From NCBI GenBank assembly GCA_025349905.2, contig MU624541.1, forward strand, positions 1 to 64,000: 64,000 nt of DNA, written 5' to 3'. This stretch comes from Blastocladiella britannica. Lineage: Eukaryota; Blastocladiomycota; Blastocladiomycetes; Blastocladiales; Blastocladiaceae. The notes beneath the pieces were generated by a model. That model made no database searches and had not been told where the DNA came from. It saw nothing but the letters and a program-made list of their open reading frames with translations. Below are positions 10,629 to 22,467 of this stretch, one piece after another (the stretch's first letter is position 1; each line of letters opens with the position of its first letter). The position numbers were made by a program, and so were the translations under genes.

Positions 10629-13600
10629 ATGGATCCAGACTCGGGCCACCCGCCGGCCCCACCACCACCACTCGCCATGGGACGAGGTGATCCAACTGCC
10701 CGCTCGGCAGTGACTCTCGAAAAAGGCGCAACAACAGAGCCGTCCATGTCTCCATCCACGACCCACGGCTACTCTCGCCCAACAACGCCCTACACTGACG
10801 CCGGTGCACCGCTTCTGAGCGGCAGTCCAACATCGCCGAATTCCCGCCCAGAAACGCCCATGGCCGACGAATTGTCTGAAACGGCAGCTGGACCGCCATC
10901 CGAGCTGATTGTGATGCTCACACCCGCCCAAAACTCGACGGCGATGGTCAACGATTTGGTGCAGACCCCATCCGAGAGCGAATTTGGCGGGCTGCGACTT
11001 GCCCCTGGGGTTGGCAGCACCGCGGGCATCAGCATACCCACTTTCGCCGAGGGCAGCGCCAATGTGAGCGGCGCCGCTGCCGCCGGTGGCGCTCACCTCG
11101 GGCCGACATCTGCGATTCCAGAAAAGGACGACATCATGATGTCCAACCAGCACAGCCATCACCGACGCCCAGCCGCCGGGGCCGCGGACATCAAAGCGGG
11201 GCTTCCAAACCTCTTGGAGGAAGAGGAGGAGAAGGAATCGTCTTTGGCCCGGCTTCAGCGGTACCTGGAGAACAAACGATCGTCGCTCGAGCGAAAAACC
11301 GTGTACCCGCCATTACTCGGGGACACGTCGTGGTGGCACCTGTCGACCTCCGCCGTCTTTGCCGGGCTGGCATTGCTCAATCTTGTCATCAATATCCGAA
11401 TCGTATGGATCGTTGTACCGCAAGCCCTGTTGACTGACAACCTCACGAACGAAGTGAAGCTGCTGATCAATATCTTCAACGTCATGCTTCTCTATGGCCT
11501 CCTCAAAGACGCGCTTCGCTTCATTGTCTTTGTCGCGCTGGTGTTCTTGACCAAATACGACCTGCCGTTCTTGAAGTGGGGCTATGCCTTTATCGCGCAC
11601 TCGCTGTTCATGCTGCCTCTGTTCATGTTTCCGCCCCACCGACCAAAGATCATTGCCTCGATTACGCTGTTTAACCACCCAAATAGTGCGATCCTGTTCT
11701 TTTTCTTCTTGTGTATGATCAATCAACTGACATTAACAACAAAAATCACAGTCGTGTTTTGGGACATTTTCTTTGGAGATATCCCATCGGCCATTCTCTC
11801 GTTCTTGGTCAATATCGGGCGCTTGGGGGATTTCATCCAAATCATGACGATTGCAGCGATTTTTGTCACGACGCTGTTCCGCTTGACCCGTTTCCTCTGG
11901 ATTGCACTCTTGATCATGAACGAGTATGGCAAGCGGCGTGCACGCTCGCTTCAGCTTCTCAAGCACTTGTACCTGTGGGGCCGTGGGCTCGAGTACTACA
12001 TTGTGTTTTTGGGCGATGACCAGGACAAGCAAAAGCTCATGTACGTGTTTACTATTTTTTCGTCTGGAAAATTGTACTAAATATGTGTTTGCCCTTGAAA
12101 TAGCCAACATGTCAAGTCTCGCGTGCAGGATTTCCAGGAAATGAAGGCCAAGCACATTCAAGATGCTTGGGCCAAAGGGTTTCGGTCTATTTTGATCCTT
12201 AACACGCTTCAGTCCATTGTCAGCTTGATGTCTGGGATCTATCGCTTCCAACTTGACAAAGCAGCTGACGTCAGCAAGGATTACCCTGAGGTGTGAATTC
12301 TTTTTATTTATTGTTCTGGACGTGTTACCTGACACAGGATCGAAAAAAATACAGTTTGAAAAGATTGTCACGGAATACGAGCAGGAGCTCGTCGCCCTTC
12401 GCAACAAGCACCTCTGGAAACTGGTTCTCAAGGAGCGCCACATCGAGGTCATCAAAAAGCTGTGGTCCAACAAGCTGGTGCGAGCGTCGCTTCAAAAGTT
12501 CAAGACGACGCATGCCGAGAAATGGCACGAGCGCCGATTCTCGCGATTGATGGGGGTTAAGGATATTCTGGACGATCCGCATCAGATCACGTCGCTCCTG
12601 AGTTCGTCGCTGATTGTGGATGAATAGTGCGTTTTCATTTTCTCATGAATGTGTGTTGGTTTAGACTCACCCAAAAAAATATACAATAGCTGCTTGACAC
12701 ACGCCGAGCGGATCCTGGCAGAGGAGTACGAGCCAACCACCGAGGATCTCGAGCAAATGCCCATCAGTTTGACCGAGCTCCTCTTCACGGAGTTGTGCAA
12801 GTCCGTATCATACCACGTCAAGGACAAGGTGCTGGCAAATAACATTTGCATTCTTGACGTGCCCAAAGGGTTTTCGAGAACCAAGTTGCAGGCATTGGTG
12901 CGTCATCTTTTCTTCAAAAATGACTGCAAAAAAAAAATACTCACCGAAGTACCAAAACAGATCCCGTTCTGCCAAACGCTGATTCTTTTCCTGGACATGA
13001 ACAAATTCGACGAGATGGTCTTGCTGGCAAAACCAAAGTCGAAAAGTGGTGGCGCAAACACGGGCACAACATCAACGACGGCCTACGAGCGTCCTCCCGA
13101 GGGCAAAAAGGCCAGCAAGGCCGACCGGTCGGCCCAGCAGATGCAGTCCGTATTCAACGCGCCAACAGCAACGATCACGACCACCACGGCGGCCAACCTC
13201 GCCCCGGTTGGTGTGATTGAAACCGTGGAGGTCTCTCAAATGTCGCTCCCAATGCTCAACGACGCGCGGAGCGGAGGCGAGACGTATGGCTCGACGGGTG
13301 TGCTCGCAAAGGGAGCAGACAAAAATGGCGGCGGCGGCGGCAGCGGCGACAAGGATAAAGGGACCCTCAAGCCGCGCCTCCAGGTGGAACTCGAGTTCTT
13401 TGAGCGCATTTGCAACTCCAAGGACAAGAACAACATGGTGACGGGGATCCTGGTGTTTTGGAAGAACTACTCTGCGTTCAAGGCACGAGTCAATGTCCCG
13501 GGGGCTCTGGACAACTTTACGCGGCTATACCCAGACTATACGGAGCGCTTGCACGGTACTTGTTTTTTTTTTCTTCGGTGTTTGGAACACCTGACTGACA

Positions 13601-13876
13601 CATNNNNNNNNNNAAAAAAAAAAAAAAACAATAGGCCCATTGAATGGCGCAAATGTGATCCGATACTTTAAGCGAAGGATCTTGCGAGCAGCAAATCCAG
13701 GAGACCGATATGTCAGCATCATCCCGGACTGGGAGCTCAACAGAAGGTTTGATTTGTTTGCGACCCTCAATGAGGTCATTTTTGGTACGGTTTTTGCTTT
13801 GCTGTGTTGTGAATTTTGCACTGACCTCTTTTATTTATTCATAAAAGATCACTATGTCGTGCACCGCGTCACATAG
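10629..13876 (+). CDS. Polytopic membrane protein of unknown function (7 exons)
   Basis: Exons 10629-12040, 12104-12290, 12355-12626, 12690-12897, 12961-13555, 13635-13784 and 13848-13876 give 950 residues. About 200 disordered Ser/Thr/Pro-rich residues come first. Then several hydrophobic segments follow: SAVFAGLALLNLVINIRIVW, the stretch around VMLLYGLLKDALRFIVFVAL, YAFIAHSLFMLPLFMF, ILFFFFLCMINQLTL and AIFVTTLFRLTRFLWIALLI, five to seven in all. A large cytosolic-type C-terminal part contains helical sequence, a Lys/Gly/Thr-rich linker and a conserved-looking block (LEFFERICNSKDKNN, NFTRLYPDYTERLHG, NGANVIRYFKRRIL). I do not recognise the family; a channel, transporter or scaffold are all possible. 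A 10-base N gap lies inside the fifth intron, so the splice there is less certain. Confidence 0.72.
13604..13613. other. Assembly gap (10 N) inside an intron
   Basis: Ten Ns between a CTGACTGACAC stretch and a poly-A run, inside the fifth intron of the membrane-protein gene. The gap probably reflects the homopolymer; the real length is unknown. Confidence 0.95.
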
Positions 13877-14091
13877 AGCGAGGTTTGAGGGGATTGAAGG
13901 CTGATCGATTTTGTTGTTTCCTTCCTCTTCCTCGTGCCCTTTGTTTTTTCTCTGCTTTCCCGTTCCCCGTGTGATGAATTTGATGTTTTTCACAATTTAC
14001 TTTCTGATCTTCATTGCAGCCTTTCTCGTGTGTGGTCGCTCGGGCACTGAACACGCGGCAAAGCAAAAAGACGAGTTTCGAAAAGGGGAGG

Positions 14092-16481
14092 ATGAGTGCC
14101 TGGCGGAGACAAACGTTTCGCTTTGCTCAACGAACGGCTAGCAAAAGCAAGATGACCACCGATTCCCCACCACCATTTATGCCCGCGCTGCTCCACCGCC
14201 GCGAAGGGACCTGGGGGCATACCCTCACGCAAAGCACTGCCGGCCCCGCCCCTGCCTCTGCAACACCAGGGTCAACGCCAGCATCGGCAATAACGTCGGC
14301 CTGGCTGGACAAGGAAGGAGCCAACGCAACCTTAGCACAGTTACCACCTGGACCCATGTGCGGCTCAACCACGTGTATCCTGGGCACGGTGGGCTGCACC
14401 ACCTGGCTTGGGTGGCATGTTTGCGACTGCGCCGGCACGAACGTGTCCTTTGCGAGCCATAGCGGCCGACGCGGGTACTTTATTGGCGGCGGCGGCCGAC
14501 TCCCGTGCGTCCTTATTCAATTTATAAAAGCTCCGTCCTCACGCCAGATGTACGTACCACCAGTCCCGCAGCCGACTGTTCATCCGGCTCGGCGGTCGTC
14601 AACTTGCCCTTCTTTTTTGGCTCCCAGCTCACGTCGACTGTGCTCTTCACGCTGTTGCTCCTCCTGGCGGTGCATGATCTCGGCGCATATTTCTGGACAC
14701 ATCCTCGGCCCCCTTCGAATGGCCTTCCGTTGCGGAAACGACTCGCCGGCTATCTGAGTCCATTTCTGTCCCTGCGCTCGTTCTTGTATGCAATCGTCAT
14801 TGGCCTGTGCTCGAGTGCGTTCCGACTTTTAAATTTATATATTGAAGCTGGCTCATCAACTTCTTGGCTCCACAGTTCGCCTATGGTGGTCGATCCGAGG
14901 GATTATTGGCGACTCTAGCAAGGAGAATGGGCCAAGGCGACTAGCATATGTACGTCTCTTTTTTTCGCCTTGGACTTTTCATTCAAATATTGACGACGCC
15001 AAATATAAAAGAGCCCACTTTCACCCGTGGCATTCATCATTAGCTCGCAGGCATCGCTGACGGCCTACACGGGCCTCTTGCTCGTTTGGCTCCGCAATAT
15101 CACCACAACGCATCACGAAACGCACCACCAATTCGGCGCCAGCCAGGACTGTGCGCCGCCGTCTGAGCAGACGCCCAACGCATGGTGGAACGTCATTTTT
15201 GGTAAAGTCCAGGCCTTGTACAACCGATCGCGGCTGCACCGCCTGTCGCTGAGCTTGCAGCGGGCATGGCACGGCCGATTCCCGTCCACGACCTTGTCGC
15301 AGGCTACGAGTCACGCCAAAGTGCTTTACGGCCGTGGGCAGCGTCTTTTTATCCTTGTGAACCTGGTACGCGTTACTTTTTTTTCAATCCAATGCGTTGA
15401 CAGGTGACTTACGCGAGCTGACGCTTGCCTTTATTGGAACAGTTCTTTTGGTTCTGGTCCTTTGCGCTCGTCATCCAGCGGTTTACTCCACCGGCAGAGT
15501 CTAGCAGCACTGGTAGCAGCCGTGGCATCAACTGGAAGGAGCCCGAATGGGGCTTCATGCTGGCGTCGTTCTTTGCTCTGGCCATCATCACGGTGAGCAG
15601 CGCCATTGGCGTGGAGCGCATTAGCCGGCAATTTGAAACGTGTCAGCCGCCGCGCCTCCAAATGGCAGATGTGCTCGCGGTGCCCTACAAGCCTGGAGAG
15701 ACGTCAGTGCTGGATGTCGAGGTTCGCCAGCACGTGAAGCCCGTCCAGCCCCTCCCCACACGGATTGCGCGAATGACGTCGATCCTGATGTTGATTTCGG
15801 CCGTGATGCGTGCTTCCTTTGCAGTCCGCGCCATTTTCCCGCCTGGAGGTTTGTCATTTTTTTTCCACATTATTCATATAGGCGGGACTCACACACTTTT
15901 CGATTTTACAAACAGCGGGTAACGTTGCCATTGGAGTCGGATTTGCCCAGCGCCTGCTCGAGATTGCCGGCGTGGCCGTCGTAGTGTATGGCCTCTCCGT
16001 GATTCCCGACACGGAGCCAGTGGGTCGACGCCACGACCCCAACTCGGACTTGCGGCAGCTGTTCACGATGCACGGGTCGAAAGCCAAGCCGTCAGCATGC
16101 CCGATCATGCGCCGGATGTGCGGCGGCGCACGCAAGTCGAGCAAGAGCGGGTCGGTCGTGACCTTCAACTCGCCCGTCAACTCGCCCGTGGGCGGATCCA
16201 CCGCCCGCCACCTCGGCAGTATCCAGGGACTGTCGGTGCCGAGCCCTTCCGCAAGCCCTGCGCTCGGTGCCCGCCGCGACCGCATGCCCAGTGCCCTCTC
16301 CACTGACCTGTACTCGCGCAATGGGGGCGGCAGTGGTGGTGGCAACAGTGGCTGGGACTCGCCTCTGGCCACCCCGACCACGTTCGAGGAACAATACCTC
16401 CGTGTCTATGGCCGCGCGCTGGAGGAGAACCCTCCCGCAGTCGATCCTAAGGACGCCCCGTCCTTTGCGCGGGCGTGGTAA
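14092..16481 (+). CDS. Second polytopic membrane protein of unknown function (6 exons)
   Basis: Exons 14092-14504, 14564-14814, 14876-14949, 15051-15365, 15443-15848 and 15916-16481 give 674 residues. A Pro/Ala/Thr-rich start with several cysteines (CGSTTCILGTVGCTTWLGWHVCDCAG) leads to hydrophobic segments: TSTVLFTLLLLLAVHDLGAY, LRSFLYAIVIGLCS, TAYTGLLLVWL, FFWFWSFALVI, GFMLASFFALAIITVSSAIG, MTSILMLISAVM and IGVGFAQRLLEIAGVAVVVY, i.e. about seven. The C-terminal 170 residues are Ser/Gly-rich and probably cytosolic. No family recognised; the seven-segment layout is compatible with a receptor, but I see no diagnostic motif. It follows the previous membrane protein by 215 bases on the same strand. 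An alternative 3' end at 16538 through a GTAAGT intron is discussed in the findings. Confidence 0.72.
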
Positions 16482-16521
16482 GTCGGCATTGAGTGTTTAT
16501 AATAAAAATTGTGTGACATGT

Positions 16522-19500
16522 TCAGGGCAACGAAATGATCGCGGCCGCATCTAATCGTTCGAAACGCACCAGCGCCAACGGCCGATTCCAGGTGGCCGCT
16601 TGCGCATTGTCGGCCGGAGGGATCCCGCCGTGCTGCTGCATGACCGCGGCCACTGCTCCCGGCCCTGACACGGCCATGGTCAGCCGCGGCGCATCGAGAA
16701 CCATCAGCGACGCATCGGGCCCCGGCGACACCACCTGCACTCGCGCCGCGGTGCCAATGTGCCACACCTCCATCATCCGTGGCGAGTACCCAATCACGTA
16801 CGGGTAGTCGAACGCGAATGCGCGCGGCTCGCCGTCCCACTCGATCCACCAGTCGGGCCGCGCGCGCTGGCCGCCCCGGGTCACGAGCACCGCGAACTGC
16901 GAGTAGCAGAGCAAGTACAGCGCGCCGTCGCCACTACCACCGCCGCTACCGCCGCTGGTGCCGCTTCTGCTGCTGCTGGCACCGCCTCGGCGACTCGGCG
17001 CAAGTGACGTGCCCGAAGTCGGAACCACAAATATGGCCATGGCGCGCGTGCCGGACGGGCTGGCGTCCTGCAAGAACTCGAGCGCCGGATCAGTGGTGTC
17101 CAGGAGCGTGCGGTGGTCGTGACCGTCAATGTCGAGCATCTCGAACCCAGGCCCGCACCCGACCACCAGCCGGCCGTCAATCATGGCCACCGACGCGGCC
17201 TCGGACGGCACGTACAGTTCGCGTATGAGCCGCAACGGGTCGCCATCACCACTCGCTGCAGCGTTGGCGGCCGATGATGAAGAGCCGGCTGGGGACGTAT
17301 CCAGCGCCGACACGGAGCTGGAGGGACGAAAGAACCGGGCCAACGCCGACGTGGTGGACCCGCCGTGTTTCCGGCGGACCAGCGCCGGCTCGTACAGCTT
17401 GAAGGTCGTGGACGACAGGCCCGTGGGCTTGACCGCGCACAGGATCGGGCGCGAGAGTCCGCCGAGCTCGGGCGGCGTGTGGGACCCGACCCGCACAAAC
17501 GTGACGCCCGTGGAGATTTTCTTGGGTCGCGGCATTGCTCCGTTGGCTAAGATACAGTGCACGACCGCCGCCAGCGGGACCGCGTACAGGGTCTTGTCGG
17601 CCACCAGGGCCAGCACCGACCCGCCGTCGCCGTCAATGGGCGCCAGTTGCTGCACCTTTTCCAGCGCCAGGAGATACCGTAAGGTGCCGCCGCCAAGCGC
17701 ATGCACGCCGCGGTCGGTGCCCACCAGCGTCCAGGAGCCCTCGGCAGTGTGCACGGTCGTAGCGCAGGTCACCATCACATCGAGCTGCACCGATTCGGGC
17801 ACAATGACGGGGCGGAACCGCCGTGTCGGCGCCGACCGCACCGCTTGTTCCCGCCGAATCGCCGCCACCCACTCCTTACGCTCGGCCATCGAGTTCGCCA
17901 GCAACGTCAGCGAAAACGCGCTGTGGCCCAGCCGCGTGATCGTGAAGGGAAACTCAGTCCGGGATCCCCGGCCGCCGCTTGGGTACAGCAGGGATTCGGA
18001 GGATTCAAAGGCCGGGAGCGAATGGGTACTGGCATTGAGGTGCGGGTGCGTGACAATCGTTGCCACCGACCCTTTTCGCGACGGGGACTTCGAGGCCAGC
18101 GTCGCAGCAGCAGCAGCGGTTGGAGTAGAAGTGGTGGTGGTGGTGGAGAGGTTTCCAGTGGACGTTCTCTGTGTGAGGCCGGACGCGGACGAGCCCGAGC
18201 GCGACCGGATAGTATCCATGGGTGTCGGGGTAATGGCGCGGGTCGGGACTGGCAACCCCTCGTCGGGAATGTCAATGTGCACCAGCGGCAGCGGGATGGC
18301 GGGGCGGTAGGACCGAAACTCGATTCCGGCGCTCTGGTCCTGCTTGGTCCGCTTACGCCGCGCGATCAGCAGCACGTGGTCGAGCAGCAGAAGCTGCATC
18401 TCTTCCCCGGACGACCCCGAACGACGCAATGTGCCCTCGCGGATCAGCTCGCGGTCGCGATTCAGCAGGCCCAAGTCCAACGTCTCGTCCTCGTTTGAGT
18501 ACACAAACGCTTGGTGCAGCTGCTGAAGCCGAACCGCCGTGTCTGCTTTTCCGGCGGCCGAATTGATCCCCGACAGCAGCTCATGGAGCATGTCGAGGGC
18601 CGCGGTAAAGTCGGCCTGGTCCGGGTGGTCGGGCGGGGTTTGCTTGGCAATGGATCGAATCAGCAGCGAGTACCGTGCGGCTCGTGAGATTGGGCGGCCC
18701 AGGAACGACTGTTTATCATTTTTGTTTTTGTTTTTTTGTCAGTGTCATCCCAAAAGAACAAAAAAAAATGATAAAAGTACCTGGATTGGAAGTCGGCGAG
18801 CACCGGGCGCGCGCTCAGCGTCCCTCAAAAACTTGGCAAGGGCGGGATTCACAGCGGTCTCAGCATCCAGCACAAACTTACCCCACGGATGCAAGCCCGC
18901 GTACTTTGTGAGTGGGGCAAACAGCACGGGAAGCATGCCCAAGATCACGTCTCCAATCCGCTGAACAATGTACCGTTCCTGCTGTCGGCGCACCAGCGCC
19001 CCCGCAAACCGTTTCGCCGCGTCGCGGACCTCTAGCAAGTTTCCAAACACCACTTGGACGAATTCGCGTGCCCGTTCTCCGCGCGCAATCAGACCATCAC
19101 GAAGAATCGAGTCCATAAACAAGTCCTTGACCAGGCACATGTCCTCGACGTACGACTCTTCCGAGACGATCATCTCAAAAATGGACTCTTGCCGCCGCAG
19201 TTCGCGCTCGTCGTGGGCTATGCTCATGCGCACGTGCTCGGGGACCATATCGGCCCACCCGCGCATGCCGGCGTGGTCGTCGCCGTCGCCCGCAGCTACC
19301 GCCGCCGCCGTCATCGGGAACGGGTCCAGCGACTGGTCTCCTGGCGCTTGTGGGAGTCCCAAGTACGCGCGCTGCGCCACCTGTCGCGGGCACAGGGTGC
19401 TGTAGCATAGCTGCTCGGTGGTACAGGTGGGCGAGTAGCACTCGGACAGCAGCGTGAAGAAGCCATTGGGAAGCGACGGTGCTCCACTGCTGTTGTGCTG

Positions 19501-20374
19501 CGATGGAGGAGACGACTGGGACAGACCCGTTCCACCAGTAGCAGCCCTCGCAGCAACAGAGGCATCCATGGCGTGTGCAAAGACGTACACCTCGGACTCC
19601 GAGTCGCGCAGACGGTGCGTGTAAGTAACGTGGTGGAAAAACCGCTGGGCGTCCAGCGCGCGGCCCACCAAGAGCGCCAGATTCCGATCGGGGGACCGAA
19701 GCAGGCGAGCGATCACATCCACTCCGTCGCGGCCAATAAACGACTGTTCAATTTTTTTTTTTAGTTAATGGACTCTGTACCGTGGATGGCCAGAATAAGA
19801 ATACCTGTGGGTAGGTAATGCCGTCGCGCTCGTGCGTGCCGAGGTGGATCCGGGCCCGAAAGGCGGCGCCAAGTCGCGAGAGCATGGCACGGTTGAGGGG
19901 CAGTGGCGCCGCCGTCTTATTAGTATTGGGTTTGGCACGGTCAGACCGGACCGGCTTCTTGTGGCGGTGGGCAGTGTGACGCGAGGAAGTGGAGGATGCA
20001 TGGATCGACGACGCCGACGACGCGGTCATGGAGGACGCGTGGGCCGACGACAGCGACGCGTGTGACGATAGCGACGAAGACGAGGGAATCGGAATGGTGT
20101 CGGGCAGGGATCCTCGCGCCGCTGTTGGTTCTGTAGGCGGTGGTGGAAGCGGTGGAAGCGCCTGTGAGTATGGTTGCTGCTGCTGGTGCTCGTGGTGGTG
20201 GTGGCGATGATGGTGGTGGTGGTGCTGACCATGGCCGCCGTCAGAGGCGCTTGCCGAGGGGGGCAGAAGCGACGGCGCAGAAGCCACAGTGCGCATGCGT
20301 TGAAACGCGGTCGCCAGCTCGTCTTCGCCGTTCTTGCCGCCCATGTCCCTGCTGTCCTGGTGGCGGTTGGGCAT
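16522..20374 (-). CDS. ROM2: Rho guanine nucleotide exchange factor, DEP-DH-PH-CNH (Rom2/Tus1-like)
   Basis: Predicted activator of Rho1 in cell-wall integrity and polarity signalling at the cell cortex. Exons 20374-19805, 19743-18781 and 18708-16522 give 1,239 residues. A disordered His/Gln/Ser-rich N-terminus comes first. The DEP domain (about 160-250) spans the first splice, with SFIGRDGVDVIARLL and LALLVGRALDAQRFFHHVTY. The DH domain (about 370-560) has RRQESIFEMIVSEESYVEDM and NPALAKFLRDAERAP. A PH domain with FTITRLGHSAFSLTL follows, and the CNH domain fills the C-terminal third, with LVGTDRGVHALGG at its start. That order is diagnostic of fungal Rom1/Rom2-type GEFs. The ATG at 20374 is chosen because the longer frame begins at a TTG. 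Confidence 0.93.
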
Positions 20375-20431
20375 CTTTTCTTTTCCAGAGGGCTTCTCTT
20401 CACTCAAGTCCGGCCACGACCGTATAAATCA
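20375..20431. promoter_or_regulatory. 57-bp divergent promoter between RhoGEF and ankyrin-like gene
   Basis: The stretch contains a TATA-like GTATAAATC ending only two bases from the plus-strand ATG. That is too close for a conventional TATA box for this start, so either the TATA match is chance or transcripts start inside the annotated coding region. Sharing of the stretch by both genes is inferred from spacing alone. Confidence 0.4.
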
Positions 20432-22435
20432 ATGGAATCAATAAAGAAATCCGTGCCCCTCGACGTCGCCGATGTCGTCAATATCGTCTTGTGCCACGCA
20501 ATTCGCGCTTCCTCGTCCATTGGGGAAGCTCTGGCCCTGACACAGGTCCTGCCACTTGCGGATCTCCCCGATGCCATGCTGGCGCTCTCGGCCCGCCACC
20601 CGCAAGAGATCTCCCTCGCATTTCTCGCTTCTCATGGCCACCACCACTTGCTCTTGCGTCTCCCGCGCTATGCGATCTGGTTCGACCTGCGCGCCATTCT
20701 TGGCGCCATTACTGCTCAAGGAGACCTCAACCTCCTGCATTTTTTTTACAAGAAATACGGCCCTGCTTCCCACTTCTTCCATGACGTGCCTACGACCGAG
20801 GAAATGTGGAGCGCCGCGATCCGTTTCGGCCACGTCCAACTGCTTGATTTTTTGTTTGAAAAAAATGCGGACGGATTTGGTGGGTGCCACGTCATGGATC
20901 CCAAGACCCTGATCCAGCAGTGCTGGCACAGCACTCACCGCCCAGTGCTTGAATGGGCCGAGTCCAAACGCAGCGAGCTGTGTCTTGCGTTTCTCCCACT
21001 CCCTTACGCGGCCCTCGACGCATTATGCTTGGCCACCGACTTGGACTCGTTGAACTGGGCGTGGGCGTTGCATGTCAAGCACCAAGTCGAAATGCTCAAG
21101 GATCCCCGCTTTGCTCTCATTGCAGCCTCCAAGAATGGCACTACCGCACTGCTCGAATGGATCTGGGACCACGCGCCGACCGCGGCCGCCTGCGTCCACC
21201 AAACCCTCACTCACGCCCTCGCCGCGGCCTCAGAGCACGGGAATATCGCTGCACTCGAGTGGTGGCTGGACATTCACCGGCGATATGGTGGCGAGATCAA
21301 CGTGGCCATCTGCCTGGAGCACGCGTCACGCCATGGACGCTGCGATGTCTTGGCGTGGTGGCTGGCGCACTCGAGCATGCAAACGGCGGCGCCGTGGTGG
21401 TTGCCCATGCGGATCGCCCAGTTCTTGCCCTCTTCGTCCTCGGCCCCGCCGTTCGATTATGGCCCAACCGTTGTGACCGCCGCGGCTACCAGCGGCAGCT
21501 TGGACGCGTTGGAGTGGTGGTGGAGAATCCACACTGACCATGGCCTTCTCTGGAAATGCGACATACACGCGTTCTTGGGCGCCACTACAAATGGGGACAC
21601 AAAAGTCCTTGACTGGCTTTGGAGCAAGTATTCCCAGGCCTGGCGGTCCATCACCTTTGAATTCACACTCTTGATGAAGGTCGCTGCCCGATTTGGTCAC
21701 CTCGGCGCCATTCGATGGTGGCTCAAGCACGCTGGCAAGGCCAACAGCCACAAGACCGCCTGGGTTGTGCCCACCATCAACGCGGCAACAATCAACGCGC
21801 ACATTGACGTCTTGGAGTTTTTGCTGACCGAGGTCGTGAAAAAGGGCACAGGGCAATGGACGTCCTCCAACTACTATTACACGTCGCTGGTTCAAGGGAA
21901 CTTGGCGGTTGCCCAGTGGCACGACGCTCAACCTGACTTTCGAAATGCGCCTCTGGGCGATCACATCATTTGCGCCGTCTCGAACAAGGGCCACGGCCAC
22001 GTACTCGAGTGGCTTTATGAGCACCACGATGGAGAGTACGACCGCGCGAATTTTTTCAAAATTGTGCCGTGGGGACTCAATTCCAGTCCGAATGCTCGCG
22101 TTCTTGCGTTCTGGGAGCGACTAATCGCCGAACACGACTTGACCGTCGAGCCTCAATCGATTGCTCTCAAGTTCGCGGCGAAGAACGGCGTCTTGGGCCT
22201 GCTCGAGTACCTGCGCCTCCGGCAGCAAGTTTGTGGAAAGAAACTGGAGCTGACCGCGAACGACGTGGGCGACGCGATTAACGCCGGCTACTTCAGTACC
22301 GTCGAGTGGTGGCACGATGCATCGCGGGCGCAGGGATTGCCCTTTGGAAACCCCAGAGATTTGGAAGTGGTTGCATCCAATCATCCTCCCTTTAGGACCT
22401 GGTGCCGAAAACATGGTATTGACCTCTTGTGTTGA
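20432..22435 (+). CDS. W-rich ankyrin-like repeat protein
   Basis: Single exon, 667 residues from the ATG at 20432. The protein is built of about 15 degenerate helical repeats of roughly 33 residues that end in a Trp-rich helix: LEWIWDHA, LEWWLDIHRRYG, LAWWLAHS, LEWWWRIHTDHG, LDWLWSKY, IRWWLKHAG, LEWLYEHHDG and VEWWHDASRAQG. The phase AA..G....LEWW is that of ankyrin repeats whose second helix carries W-W. From general knowledge, large families of such proteins occur in blastocladiomycetes, chytrids and some protists; their function is unknown and they are presumed to bind proteins. The stop codon overlaps a polyadenylation-like AATAAA (TTGAATAAA). Confidence 0.82.
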   Translation: MESIKKSVPLDVADVVNIVLCHAIRASSSIGEALALTQVLPLADLPDAMLALSARHPQEISLAFLASHGHHHLLLRLPRYAIWFDLRAILGAITAQGDLNLLHFFYKKYGPASHFFHDVPTTEEMWSAAIRFGHVQLLDFLFEKNADGFGGCHVMDPKTLIQQCWHSTHRPVLEWAESKRSELCLAFLPLPYAALDALCLATDLDSLNWAWALHVKHQVEMLKDPRFALIAASKNGTTALLEWIWDHAPTAAACVHQTLTHALAAASEHGNIAALEWWLDIHRRYGGEINVAICLEHASRHGRCDVLAWWLAHSSMQTAAPWWLPMRIAQFLPSSSSAPPFDYGPTVVTAAATSGSLDALEWWWRIHTDHGLLWKCDIHAFLGATTNGDTKVLDWLWSKYSQAWRSITFEFTLLMKVAARFGHLGAIRWWLKHAGKANSHKTAWVVPTINAATINAHIDVLEFLLTEVVKKGTGQWTSSNYYYTSLVQGNLAVAQWHDAQPDFRNAPLGDHIICAVSNKGHGHVLEWLYEHHDGEYDRANFFKIVPWGLNSSPNARVLAFWERLIAEHDLTVEPQSIALKFAAKNGVLGLLEYLRLRQQVCGKKLELTANDVGDAINAGYFSTVEWWHDASRAQGLPFGNPRDLEVVASNHPPFRTWCRKHGIDLLC

Positions 22436-22467
22436 ATAAAATATTTACGAATTAAAAGAAACACAAG

